This document shows positions 1 through 8,451 of a stretch of DNA of 15,119 nucleotides, piece by piece. How positions within the stretch are numbered: the first letter of the stretch is position 1; each line of letters opens with the position of its first letter. Under the pieces are notes generated by a model. The model saw only the letters and a list, made by a program, of their open reading frames with translations. It did no database searches and was not told the DNA's origin. The translations under genes were made by a program, and so were the position numbers. The stretch is from an uncultured Porphyromonadaceae bacterium (GTDB lineage: Bacteria > Bacteroidota > Bacteroidia > Bacteroidales > Muribaculaceae), in assembly GCA_937921035.1 (NCBI GenBank), contig CALEUL010000026.1:1-15119 (forward strand), written 5' to 3'.

Positions 1-54
1 TCTGATTTTGTGTATAAAATAGAGACTGCCTAACTTTGGTTGTTAGACAGCCTC
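1..54. mobile_element. Insertion-sequence-like end abutting the broken RND gene (partial, runs off the window)
   Basis: Homology to RND pumps begins only at about position 55. The bases before it have in-frame stops (20-22 and 44-46) and do not continue the pump. Positions 22-34 and 42-54 form a 13-bp inverted repeat (11 of 13 paired, loop TTTGGTT). Read outward from the gene, the outer arm is GAGGCTGTCTAAC, which resembles the ends of some Bacteroidetes insertion sequences. I infer that this is the right end of an IS inserted in the pump gene. No transposase can be recognised in the few bases present, and an assembly or contig edge is an alternative. Confidence 0.45.
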
Positions 55-2938
55 AGCAACAAATACAGGAACTGCATCTATAACCATATATTTTCGTCAA
101 GGCACCGATGCCGATATGGCAGTTGTTAATGTGCAGAACCGAGTAGCCTCGGCTCAGGGATTGCTGCCTGCCGAGGTTACCAAAAGCGGAGTAACTGTCA
201 GAAAACGTCAGAACAGCACCCTGAAATCCATAACTCTATACAGTCCTGATGACTCTTATGACGCGAAATTTCTGACGAATTACATGAAAATAAACATCGA
301 GCCTCAGATTTCACGTATCGCCGGTGTGGGGGAAGTCAATATTTTCAGTGCGGAGTATGCCATGCGCATATGGCTCGACCCTGCCAAGATGTCGTAGTAC
401 GGACTTGTTCCGGCAGATATCAATAAAGTGCTTGCAGACCAGAATATAGAATCGCCTACAGGTACCCTTGGCGCCGAATCAAAAACGACTTTTCAGTATG
501 TTCTTAAATATCGTGGACGATATGAAAGCGTAGAGGAGTATGAGAACTTAGTCGTCAGAGCTTTACCTGACGGATGCAGCCTGCGGCTCAAGGATATAGC
601 GACAATTGAACTTGGTGCGGTGAATTATGCGATGCTGAGCCAGACCAGCGGCCATCCCGGTGCAAATGCAATGATTGCCCAGACGGCCGGTTCGAATGCC
701 AATGAAGTGATTATGGAAATTGACAGGACACTGGATGATATTCGTCAGACTCTGCCGCCGGGTATGGTTTTGGCTGATATTCAGAGTACTAAAGATTTTC
801 TTGACGCATCTATTAATAAGGTGGTCGAGACGCTTGTGATAGCGCTCGTACTTGTGATTCTGATTGTGTATCTGTTTCTCCACGACTGGCGTGCGACATT
901 GATACCATCAATATCTATTGTCGTATCACTTATAGGAACGTTTGCTTTTTTATATGCAGTAGGCTTTACTCTGAATATGCTCACATTATTCGCCATTGTG
1001 CTTGTTATCGGTACGGTAGTAGATGATTCTGTTGTCGTCGTGGAGTCCGTACAGTCAAAATTCGATGGTGGAGAAAGAGATCCGTATAATGCAACTGTAT
1101 CGGCAATGGGCGGCCTGTCGGCAGCCCTGATAACCATAACCATAGTATTTATGGCGGTATTTATTCCCGTATGCTTTATGGGTGGCACATCAGGAACTTT
1201 CTACAAGCAGTTCGGACTGACGATGGCAGTAGCTGTCGGAATTTCTCTTGTTAACGCCATGACACTATGTCCGGCATTAAGCGCATTATTAATGCGTCCA
1301 AGCACTGTTGGCACAGATAAGGCAAATTATTTAAGAAGATTCCATTATTCCTTTGATAAATCGTTTAACACTATTGTCTGTCAATACCGTACAGGCATAA
1401 TGTTTCTTTTCAGGAACAGGTGGATTGTTATTGTATTATTCGCATTGTCGGTCGGAGGTTTATGGTGGCTTATGTCCACAACAAAAACCGGTCTGGTGCC
1501 ACAAGAGGATATGGGTACTATAAGCCTTAATGTACAAGTCGCTCCAGGATCAAGTCTTGCCGAGACTGATGCAATAATGGATAAAGTTGAAGAAGCGATC
1601 AAAGATATTCCTGATATCAGCATATATTCAAGAGTATCGGGTAAAAATGCCCGTCATGATCAGTCTTCTTCGGCCGGGTCTTTCAATATCAGGCTAAAAG
1701 ACTGGGGCGAGCGCAAAGGTTCCGCTCATGATATAAATGCGGTTATCAAAGAAATTTACAGGAGGACTTCGCTTATCCCGTCGGCACAGATACGTGCATC
1801 TCAATCTCCCATGATTTCGGGCTATGGATCGGGCAGCGGCTTTGAATTGTATGTGCAGGATAGAAAAGGCGCTACTGTAGACGAATTGCTAAAAGTAACA
1901 CGGATATTTCTCGACTCACTGAATACACGTCCTGAAATATCGCGTGCATATACCACATTCGATACCAAATACCCTCAGTATATGGTAGAAGTCGATGCCG
2001 TGCAATGTCTAAAGCATAATATATCTCCGTCAGAAATATTATCAACTCTTTCCGGCTATGTCGGCGGAAGCTATTCATCGAATCTTAACAGATTTACAAA
2101 ACTGTATCGTGTCATGGTTCAGGTATCGGCGGATGCAAGAATTGATACAGAGTCTCTGAAACATATTTTTGTAAGAACATCAGATGGAGAGATGGCTCCT
2201 ATAAACAATTTTATCAGGCTGACACAAGTCTACGGATCTGAAAGCCTGTCGAGATTTAATCTGTTTCCATCCATATCTGTATATGGAGAGCAAGGCGAAG
2301 GGTATAGTTCGGGCGAAGCCATAGCGGCTATAAAAGAAACAGCAGCAAAGTATCTGCCTGACGGATTCGGATATGAATTTGGAGGCATGTCGCGAGAAGA
2401 ATCAACGTCCGGCAATACGACAATATTGGTTTTCAGTATTTGTATTGCCTTTATCTATCTTGTATTATGCGCCTTGTATGAGAGCCTGACAATACCGTTT
2501 GCGGTGATAGCCGCTATACCGTTCGGTCTTGCCGGATGCTTCCTTTTTGCGCGCTGGTGGGGTCTGGAGAATAATATCTATATGCAGATTGGATTGATAA
2601 TGCTAATAGGTCTATTGGCAAAAACGGCAATCCTGTTGACAGAGTATGCTGCTGCAAGGCGAAAAGAGGGCAGTAGTCTTGTCGCGGCAGCAATATCCGC
2701 AGCTAAAGCACGTTTTCGTCCCATCATCATGACATCTGCAACAATGGTGTTCGGTATGTTGCCGTTGATGTTCGCCACAGGAGTAGGTGCCAATGGTAAT
2801 ATATCAGTAGGTGTCGGTACGGTGGGAGGTCTCCTTTTTGGTACACTGGCTTTGCTGTTTGTGGTGCCTGTGTTATTTGTTCCATTCCAATATATGCATG
2901 AAAAGATACTTCCCAAACACAAAAAGAGGGTATTATAA
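55..2938 (+). pseudogene. RND (AcrB/HAE1-type) efflux pump inner-membrane subunit, 5'-truncated and with an in-frame amber codon
   Basis: This encodes the proton-driven inner-membrane subunit of a tripartite efflux pump that exports drugs or other amphiphiles through a periplasmic adaptor and an outer-membrane channel. The protein matches AcrB-type pumps from the PN1 porter region (TGTASITIYF, QNRV) to the C-terminus. The proton-relay pair Asp-Asp of TM4 (GTVVDDSVVVVE) is at 1022-1027 and the TM10 Lys (GLLAKTAILL) is at 2621-2623. About the first 75-80 residues, including TM1, are missing at the left junction. An amber codon at 395-397 interrupts WLDPAKMS*YGLVPADI, in the same frame on both sides, and Gln (CAG) is the likely ancestral codon. 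The downstream open frame has a possible GTG restart at 428, but that product would lack TM1 and part of the porter domain. No adaptor or outer-membrane channel gene is in the window. I judge it a non-functional remnant; family assignment is near certain. Confidence 0.9.
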
Positions 2939-2947
2939 TCATCTTTA

Positions 2948-2991
2948 AGCTGTATGCGAAACCGTACAGCTGCAGTAAGTCCGTTTTTTTT
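2948..2991 (+). terminator. Possible terminator after the RND pseudogene
   Basis: A 9-bp stem (2948-2956 with 2963-2971, one G-U pair, loop CGAAAC) lies ten bases after the RND stop. The run of eight T at 2984-2991 starts 12 bases after the stem, farther than in a classical intrinsic terminator, so the call is tentative. Confidence 0.3.
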
Positions 2992-3003
2992 GCTGAATAT
3001 AGC

Positions 3004-3035
3004 TCTGATAAAGACCCCTAAATTTGGTAACTTTG
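3004..3035 (+). promoter_or_regulatory. Candidate Bacteroidetes-type promoter for the Bcr/CflA exporter
   Basis: TAACTTTG at 3028-3035 matches the -7 consensus TAnnTTTG, and TCTG at 3004-3007 is a one-mismatch -33 element 20 bases upstream. A second -7-like TAAATTTG sits at 3019-3026. The start codon at 3054 follows an A/T-rich leader without a Shine-Dalgarno sequence. Confidence 0.45.
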
Positions 3036-3053
3036 TAAAAAATTTCATTCATT

Positions 3054-4232
3054 ATGACAAAAACAACTGCATTCAGTAGAAAATATATTGTTTTCCTGAT
3101 TGTCTTTCTCGGGATGCTATCGGCTTTCGGACCGTTTGTAACCGATATGTATCTTCCCACGCTTCCTTCGATGGCCAGAATTTTTGACACCACACCTTCT
3201 ATGGTTCAGCTTGGACTTGCCACGAGCATGCTCGGTCTGGCAGTAGGACAAATTTTCTTTGGTCCTCTGAGTGATAAGTACGGCAGAAAGTCCGTCCTTA
3301 TATCTGCTATGATTTTATTTTCTATCTCGACAATAATAAGCATATGCTCACCTTCAATCGAATTTTTTAATGTCTGTAGGTTTGTGCAAGGACTTGGTGG
3401 CGCTGGCGGTATTGTTCTGTCGCGCTCTATTTCCACCGACTGTTATTCCGGCCGAGAACTTGCCAAAACCCTTGCTATTATCGGAGCCGTCAACGGTATA
3501 GCACCCGTAACAGCTCCTGTTGTGGGAGGTCTGGTTGCAGAAACTGTGGGCTGGCAGGGCATATTCTGGATTTTGTTCGCAATTGGCATCTTGCTTCTTG
3601 GAATGTGCGTTATTTTCAGGGAATCGCTTCCTGCGGAAAAATATAACACCGGTTCGGTCCTGAATCTGATGTCGACATTTCCCAGACTGTTGAAACTTTC
3701 CTATTTCCGGGTATATGTGCTGATGTTCGCGTTCGCCAATGGCGTTTTGTTTTCATATATATCGTCGGCCTCTTTTATCATTCAGAACTATTTTGGCTTT
3801 TCCGAGCTGATATTTGCCGTAATATTCGGAGTCAACGCCCTCGGCATCGGCATCGGTTCGGCCCTGTCTCTCAAATTCAGCTCAATGAAGCGAGCAGCCA
3901 TTTTCGGCACAGCAGTAATCTCTGTGGTATCGCTGCTTGAACTTGCGGGATATTTTCTTTTTGATAGTTTCTGGATTTTTGAGATCCTTATGTTCATGCT
4001 GCTTATCGGGCTTGGCTATATATTCACAGCAGCCACCACACTGGCTATGGACGAAGGTCGTTCTTATGTCGGGGCTGCGTCCGCCATTTTCGGTGCCACA
4101 GGCTTTCTTTTTGGGGGTATCGTGTCGCCGTTGGTAGGACTCGGCAATATCATGACCACGACACTGCTTATCATAAGTTTGTGTTCGTTAACATCACTGG
4201 CATTCGCAGTTGTGGCCTATCGAAGAAAATAA
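3054..4232 (+). CDS. MFS multidrug exporter, Bcr/CflA (DHA1, 12-TM) family
   Basis: This is a 392-residue inner-membrane drug:proton antiporter. Visible hallmarks are the family signature DMYLPTLPSM at residues 31-40 in the TM1 exit, the MFS motif A GPLSDKYGRKS at 70-80, a motif-B-like RFVQGLGGAGG at 109-119 with the following Arg124, and the antiporter motif C region GIAPVTAPVVGG at 148-159. Length and spacing fit the usual 390-400 residues and 12 helices. The ATG at 3054 is chosen because the hydrophobic TM1 begins about ten residues later and a promoter-like element lies just upstream. It follows the broken RND gene by 115 bases with its own promoter candidate. Its stop codon directly abuts the stop codon of the convergent DHA2 exporter. 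Substrate cannot be predicted; sulfonamide, bicyclomycin and chloramphenicol are known for relatives. The gene is intact. Confidence 0.9.
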   Translation: MTKTTAFSRKYIVFLIVFLGMLSAFGPFVTDMYLPTLPSMARIFDTTPSMVQLGLATSMLGLAVGQIFFGPLSDKYGRKSVLISAMILFSISTIISICSPSIEFFNVCRFVQGLGGAGGIVLSRSISTDCYSGRELAKTLAIIGAVNGIAPVTAPVVGGLVAETVGWQGIFWILFAIGILLLGMCVIFRESLPAEKYNTGSVLNLMSTFPRLLKLSYFRVYVLMFAFANGVLFSYISSASFIIQNYFGFSELIFAVIFGVNALGIGIGSALSLKFSSMKRAAIFGTAVISVVSLLELAGYFLFDSFWIFEILMFMLLIGLGYIFTAATTLAMDEGRSYVGAASAIFGATGFLFGGIVSPLVGLGNIMTTTLLIISLCSLTSLAFAVVAYRRK

Positions 4233-5615
4233 TTATGCTTTATTATTGATTCTGGCTGCTCGGCTAAGGCTGAACAGCCCAACCACTATGGCCATTGTTA
4301 GGGCTATATACAGGCAAGTTTCAATAGACTGCAACAAATCGGGTATTATTGCAAAAACCAGAGTTACGATTGTGGCGCCCAGTGTCTGACCTGTAAGTCG
4401 CGCCGTACTTTGCATGCCTCCGGCGCCACCTGTGCGCTTTATCGGTGTTGCCATGACCATAACTATATTGTTCGGAGTCTGAAACATTCCGAAGCCAATG
4501 CCACAGACAGCCATTCGCCATGCGATATTCCACACAGATCCACCGGTGGACGGCAACAATAGTAGAAGCAAGATTCCTATAGCGTATACAGACATACCTG
4601 CGGCTGCCGTAGCCCCCGGATTGTGTCGCTCTACAAATCTTGCTGCGAGTGGTGATATTATCATCGTGGCGAGTGGCCACGGTGTCATCAGGAATCCTGT
4701 AGTTATTTCCGAAAAGCCAAAACTGCTCAGAAATAAAAACGGAAGCGCTATCATTGCCACATTCTGCGCTACAAACGAGCATATGGAAGTGATGATGCTT
4801 AAAGAGTAAAGTCTTATACCGAATAAATCAACAGGGAGCATGGGGTTCGGACGGTTTATCTGGCGGCGTATATATAGAACACCGATTGCTGCCCCTGCCA
4901 GAAGCAGACAGATGTTTGTAACAATGTCGCCTTTTCTTGCGAAACTGCCGAGAGAATAGAATATCAGACCGAACACTACAATATTCTCAATACTGCTTAT
5001 CCAGTCATAACTGGATTTATCTCTATTTGGAAGATTATGCGGAAGCAATCTCTTCCCCAGAATAAAAGCGATTATTCCAAAAGGTACATTTATAAGAAAC
5101 AACCAATGCCATGATGCGACGGAAAGAATTGCCCCTGCGATTGTAGGGCCGGCAGCAGTAGCTATTGCGATGACCATAGCATTCAAAGCAAGCCCTCTGC
5201 CTAAAACTTCTTTGGGATATATAAGGCGCGTAAGAGCTATATTTACGCCCATCACACAAGCAGCGCCGATACCTTGAACCGCACGAGAGATTATAATCAT
5301 TGCCAAGCTCTGAGACACAGCACAGAGAACAGAGGCGCAGGTAAATATCGCCACACCGGTCAAAAAAGTTTTTCGGTAGCTGTAAAGGTCTCCTACGGAT
5401 GAAAGAGGAAGGAGAAGCGTGGTAATGACAAGCTGATAGGCAGTTACAATCCACACAGTATATGAGTCGGAAACGCCAAATTCAACAGCCAGAACCGGTA
5501 GTGCAACATTAACAACTGTTACATCAAGTACCGTCATAACCAATACAATCAGAATTGCCGAGACCGATATATACTTGCGGATTGAAAAACTGCCGGAATT
5601 CATATCTGGATTCAT
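4233..5615 (-). CDS. MFS exporter, DHA2 (EmrB/QacA-like, 14-TM) family
   Basis: This is an inner-membrane drug:proton antiporter of about 460 residues. The TM1 motif VLDVTVVNVALP, motif A as SSVGDLYSYRKTF, and motif C in GPTIAGAILSVASWHWLFLINVPFG-type sequence (catalogued in pieces: GPTIAG then WHWLFLINVPFG) are characteristic of the 14-TM DHA2 group. The open frame extends to 5678, but its first 21 codons run through the stem-loop at 5639-5667, so the Met codon at 5615 or the one at 5603 (MNSGSF) is the more likely start. I see no Shine-Dalgarno sequence and no convincing promoter in the short gap, so it could also be read from the hydrolase gene upstream with the hairpin as an attenuator. 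It ends tail-to-tail with the Bcr/CflA exporter. Substrates unknown; SmvA- or EmrB-like roles are possible. Confidence 0.88.
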   Translation of the reverse strand: MNPDMNSGSFSIRKYISVSAILIVLVMTVLDVTVVNVALPVLAVEFGVSDSYTVWIVTAYQLVITTLLLPLSSVGDLYSYRKTFLTGVAIFTCASVLCAVSQSLAMIIISRAVQGIGAACVMGVNIALTRLIYPKEVLGRGLALNAMVIAIATAAGPTIAGAILSVASWHWLFLINVPFGIIAFILGKRLLPHNLPNRDKSSYDWISSIENIVVFGLIFYSLGSFARKGDIVTNICLLLAGAAIGVLYIRRQINRPNPMLPVDLFGIRLYSLSIITSICSFVAQNVAMIALPFLFLSSFGFSEITTGFLMTPWPLATMIISPLAARFVERHNPGATAAAGMSVYAIGILLLLLLPSTGGSVWNIAWRMAVCGIGFGMFQTPNNIVMVMATPIKRTGGAGGMQSTARLTGQTLGATIVTLVFAIIPDLLQSIETCLYIALTMAIVVGLFSLSRAARINNKA

Positions 5616-5631
5616 GTTATAGCTAATTATT

Positions 5632-5667
5632 CGAAAAGAGCAAGACTGCACTCGAAGCAATCTTGCT
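5632..5667 (-). terminator. Stem-loop terminator or attenuator between the hydrolase and the DHA2 exporter
   Basis: On the minus strand an 11-bp stem (5667-5657 with 5649-5639, one G-U pair) with a 7-base loop is followed by CTTTTCG. It comes 33 bases after the hydrolase stop, which suits an intrinsic terminator with a short U tract. Its position inside the extended open frame of the DHA2 gene argues against the longest start for that gene. Confidence 0.5.
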
Positions 5668-5700
5668 CTGATATACACCTAAAACAATCTGTTCTACCTG

Positions 5701-6720
5701 TTATTTTGACTGACGGAAAAGCCATTCCCTGACAGGAGTGAGCCTATAAGCATAATCAAACGAGTACATATGTTCACTTCCTTTGCCATCGGACGGGAGT
5801 ACTGATTTCGAAGCAAAGTTGATTATATTGATAGGGGCACCTTTCGCAAGTTCTTCCGACGCCAGTTTGTCTTGTTCCTGCTGTGGTAATTTGGCACTCC
5901 ATTCATCATATTCGTACTTTACGCCGACATTTTTGGCGGCTGTTTCCAAGGCATCGAAAGTTCCGGCTTTGCCAGCCGTTATAAATATGAATTTATGCTT
6001 TACAAGCTCGGGAAAAGTCGCGCTGTCCCAATGGCAATCAACAAAAACAGAAGCGGCAAACACATCTGGATATGTAACATTGAAATACATTGAAATCATT
6101 CCGCCCATAGACTGACCTGTTGTGTAAAGGCGGTTACGGTCGATGTTTTTCTGTTCTGAAAACTCTTTTACAAGACGCATCACCATATCCACTTCGTCGG
6201 TATGCTCATATGCATCGTTGACAGCCACTCCAGAGTATTGGGGAACAAGCACATAACAAGGGTGTTCTGTCTGCCATTCCTCGGTAGCCCATACCAAGGC
6301 TCCATAGCCTTGCGTCAGAGGACGAGTGATATCTGTGCCCGGAGTGCTTGCATCGGCCATAAACAGCACGAGAGGATATTTTTTCCCTTCATCAGTACTC
6401 TTTGGAGTGAAAAGATTGTAGTGAAGTTTTTTCCCAGTTACGGTATCATTGTAAACCAGTTGCTTGAATTCTGGCACCTCGGTTTTTATCATAGCCTGTA
6501 ATACTGCATCACCTGTCTTGTCTATAACTGGTCCGCCTCCGGGAGTCCCTAATTGCGGCCCTCCGGCTCTACCTCTTTTCTCTTTGGAATTTTGAGCAGT
6601 CTGTTCTTTGTCGGGCTTTACCTGTTGAGCCGTATTGCCGGAACAGGAGGATATGGCTGGAACTGCACAAAGTAGAACCAGCGACAGCATTGAGCTAAAT
6701 GTCGGTATATTGACTTTCAT
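5701..6720 (-). CDS. Lipoprotein alpha/beta-hydrolase (esterase/peptidase-like)
   Basis: This is a 339-residue secreted hydrolase anchored by a lipid. The N-terminus has a Lys-containing start, a hydrophobic stretch and a lipobox ending ISSC with Cys26 as the lipidation site. A low-complexity linker rich in Gln, Gly and Pro (residues 29-64) follows. The hydrolase fold covers about 75-337. The nucleophile elbow is TTGQSMGGMIS with Ser204, and the likely catalytic His is His317 in GSEHMYSF. An Asp such as Asp228 or Asp232 (FVDCHWD) could complete the triad, though this is uncertain. It resembles the PHB-depolymerase/feruloyl-esterase-like 'putative peptidase' hydrolases. Substrate unknown. It lies downstream of, and on the same strand as, the flavodoxin fragment, with 183 bases between them and its own promoter candidate. 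The gene is intact. Confidence 0.82.
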   Translation of the reverse strand: MKVNIPTFSSMLSLVLLCAVPAISSCSGNTAQQVKPDKEQTAQNSKEKRGRAGGPQLGTPGGGPVIDKTGDAVLQAMIKTEVPEFKQLVYNDTVTGKKLHYNLFTPKSTDEGKKYPLVLFMADASTPGTDITRPLTQGYGALVWATEEWQTEHPCYVLVPQYSGVAVNDAYEHTDEVDMVMRLVKEFSEQKNIDRNRLYTTGQSMGGMISMYFNVTYPDVFAASVFVDCHWDSATFPELVKHKFIFITAGKAGTFDALETAAKNVGVKYEYDEWSAKLPQQEQDKLASEELAKGAPINIINFASKSVLPSDGKGSEHMYSFDYAYRLTPVREWLFRQSK

Positions 6721-6741
6721 CGCATACAGTTTATGAACATA

Positions 6742-6774
6742 ATTATATATAATAAGACGGGAATCTCAACAAAA
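6742..6774 (-). promoter_or_regulatory. Weak promoter candidate for the lipoprotein hydrolase
   Basis: On the minus strand TTTTG (6774-6770) is followed after 20 bases by TATATAAT (6749-6742), which matches the -33/-7 spacing but only partly the -7 consensus TAnnTTTG. The rest of the 183-base gap (6721-6903) holds A/T-rich sequence in which I see no gene. Confidence 0.3.
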
Positions 6775-6903
6775 GTTTAAAATTATCGGTTAACGACATA
6801 ACTTTAATTGTAAACTGCAACAAGCAGATGATTTCCGACAGCCTTTTATATGATTAACAATATGCGTGGTTGTGTTATCTTTCTTGCTATGATAAATAGT
6901 GTT

Positions 6904-7116
6904 TTATTGGTCTATCCATTTTTTGATTTGGCTGGAATCGGCAGGGAAACGAAGACCTGTTTTCCAATTGTATTCCGGATAACCTTTTCTCAGTGTCGCA
7001 TCGGCTTCCGACATAGGGCTTTCGTATGATGTGCAGAAGGGATAAAGAACCTTGCCTTTGAGTTCTTCTTTATAATTATTATTACTGTCCGCTAAACCAT
7101 AAAGCAGTGAGTCCAA
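6904..7116 (-). pseudogene. Flavodoxin-like protein, 3' fragment cut off by the IS element
   Basis: The C-terminal part of a flavodoxin-type FMN protein is visible: GKVLYPFCTS (residues 21-30 of the open frame) matches the core strand of flavodoxins (GK-x-x-x-PFCTS), and WKTGLRF near the end followed by IKKWI matches their C-terminal helix region. Only about the last 56 residues are native. Roughly the first 14, upstream of the Tyr-Lys-Glu-Glu stretch, are encoded by the left end of the IS (7076-7116), so the apparent Met start is spurious. A full gene would need about 100 more residues with the FMN phosphate loop, and that part is not on the other side of the IS. It probably formed an operon with the lipoprotein hydrolase. 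Confidence 0.72.
7076..7097 (+). repeat. Left terminal inverted repeat of the IS
   Basis: These 22 bases are the exact reverse complement of 8486-8507. The shared core reads ACTGTCCGCTAAAC going inward. Inside this point the two ends lose similarity, apart from a shifted GAG..CAACTT match. Confidence 0.85.
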
Positions 7117-7150
7117 CTTTCTGATAAGTAGAAGTTGGGCTTACTTTTTG
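7106..7150 (+). terminator. Terminator-like hairpin just inside the left end of the IS
   Basis: Bases 7106-7119 pair with 7132-7145 in a 14-bp stem containing two G-U pairs, with a 12-base loop. On the plus strand the stem runs directly into five T (7145-7149) and further T, a good intrinsic terminator shape that would stop transcripts entering the element antisense to the transposase. On the minus strand it follows the transposase stop by 38 bases but lacks a T tract, so termination there would be weaker. Confidence 0.5.
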
Positions 7151-7182
7151 TTTCGGCCAAGCCCCCCTTAGTCAAATTCAGG

Positions 7183-8392
7183 CTATAGAGGAGGTGATTC
7201 AGAAACCTCGGCAAGCATGATATTCAAATCAGCATCGGGTTGATTGAGGAACTTTTCGAGATTGAGGTAATACATCAGTACAATTCGCACGATTGTGGCG
7301 AGGCCGGAGAAGCTCCATCGCCTTTTCAGCTTGCTTTGCAAGACGGAAAGCAACAGATTTGCGATGAGTGTAACCCAGATCTGGATTTTGATGGCGTTTG
7401 CGCTTTCTCCATAGAAATATCTCAGAGGAAAGTTCTGCTTTATCTGTTTGAAAAGCGACTCAATCTGCCAACGACGGCGGTATATCGCCACTATCGTCCC
7501 CAACTGCATGTCAAAATCATTGGTCAGCAACGAGACGAGTTTGGGCTTCTTGCCTTTCTTGATGTCAACATATGTGATTATCCGTGCGATGTGATTGATG
7601 TCATCCTTGCGGAATACCACAACCTGTTCCCGATATTCCATAAGTCCCTGCGGATTCTGATGCATGCAGTCCACAAACGCCTCGTAATTGAGGTTTTTCT
7701 TCATCTTGGTGACATAGACAACACCGCGGTCGGTCAGTTCCTCGAACTTGTCATAGTTGATGTAGGCGCAGTCCATTGCCGCGATCTCATCACGCTTGTA
7801 ATGGCTTGGAGCGAGCATGAACGAATCGTTTGTCGCCGCCGATGTGAACTCTACATCGCATGGCACACCTTCATTGGCGTATATCACTGCATGGACCTTA
7901 ATGCCGCCTTTCTTTTTGCCTGTCTTCGGATGGCGACCAACGCCCTTGAAAATGGCATTGGAGAACAGGCTTACGGTTGTGGAATCGATGATGTGCAGCC
8001 GTTTTATCCATTCTTCCGAGCCGTTACGCCGGTTGTCCGATGAAAGAATGCCCTTGTTGGCTTCGTACAGGTCGCGATAGACCTCCTCAAAGAACTTTTC
8101 CGGGCGTCTGGCATTTGCATCCGACAAAGTGCTGCGCTTCGGTACGGAGTCGATGCCCACATGATGTAGTTTGCGGACTTCCGCAGTCATAGATGTCTCT
8201 ATCTCACGCAATGAGTCGAACCGCTGTATCACCGCATACAGCATTGTCAGCAGATGGGTGTATCCGTCGAAGCTCTTTACATACTTCTCTCCTCCATGTC
8301 TGCGGCTCATTTCAACAATTTTTTTCGCGGTCAAGTGATTTTATCAGCTGTCCATATATCGGCTGTCCGAAAAAATTACTACTTTTACTCAT
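7183..8392 (-). CDS. IS4-family transposase, interrupted by a frameshift at a run of seven A
   Basis: This is the DDE transposase of the element. The continuous open frame covers 7183-8334 from a TTG codon (383 residues). It shows the IS4 signature Y-x2-R-x3-E-x6-K as Tyr285, Arg288, Glu292 and Lys299 (IYRRRWQIESLFKQIK), with Asp117 (IIDSTT) and Asp188 (AAMDCAY) as the other catalytic acids. Its N-terminal region (KYVKSFDGYTHLLTMLYAVI) is the DUF4372-like domain seen in such transposases. The true N-terminus is in another frame: an ATG at 8392-8390 starts MSKSSNFFGQPIYGQ, then LIKSLDREK, which joins IVEMSRRHGG if one A is skipped in the A7 run (8325-8319). So either the copy is mutated, or slippage is needed to make the full protein. 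It stops at TAG, 7185-7183. Confidence 0.88.
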
Positions 8393-8431
8393 GGTTATTG
8401 ACGGATTGTTTGGCGACACCAAAATAACCAT
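8390..8431 (-). promoter_or_regulatory. Foldback hairpin covering the transposase start codon
   Basis: On the minus strand ATGGTTATT (8431-8423) pairs perfectly with AATAACCAT (8399-8391). The 3' arm contains the first two bases of the ATG start at 8392-8390. A smaller hairpin (TTTGG/CCAAA, 8423-8409) lies inside. Only RNA that starts upstream of 8431 can form the 9-bp stem. Another imperfect stem, 8434-8445 with 8453-8464 (10 of 12 paired), lies just upstream. Confidence 0.5.
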
Positions 8432-8451
8432 TTAGGGCCGAATCCTGCAAA
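8420..8451 (-). promoter_or_regulatory. Candidate internal promoter of the transposase
   Basis: On the minus strand TTTG (8451-8448) is followed after 20 bases by TTATTTTG (8427-8420), one mismatch from TAnnTTTG. Transcription would start near 8413-8416, downstream of the 5' arm of the start-codon hairpin, so native transcripts would escape the foldback. Confidence 0.45.

Noticed and set aside
395..397. Recoding of TAG to an amino acid in this genome
   Set aside because: TAG is the ordinary stop of the transposase frame (7185-7183) and of the small membrane protein (9257-9259), so a general recoding is not supported.
5616..5678. The first 21 codons of the longest DHA2 frame
   Set aside because: They are encoded by a terminator-like hairpin and carry no family similarity; the Met at 5615 or 5603 precedes TM1 at normal distance.
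7240..8043. A 267-codon plus-strand frame inside the IS element
   Set aside because: It is exactly antisense to the catalytic part of the transposase, has no recognisable domain, and follows from codon bias of the real gene.
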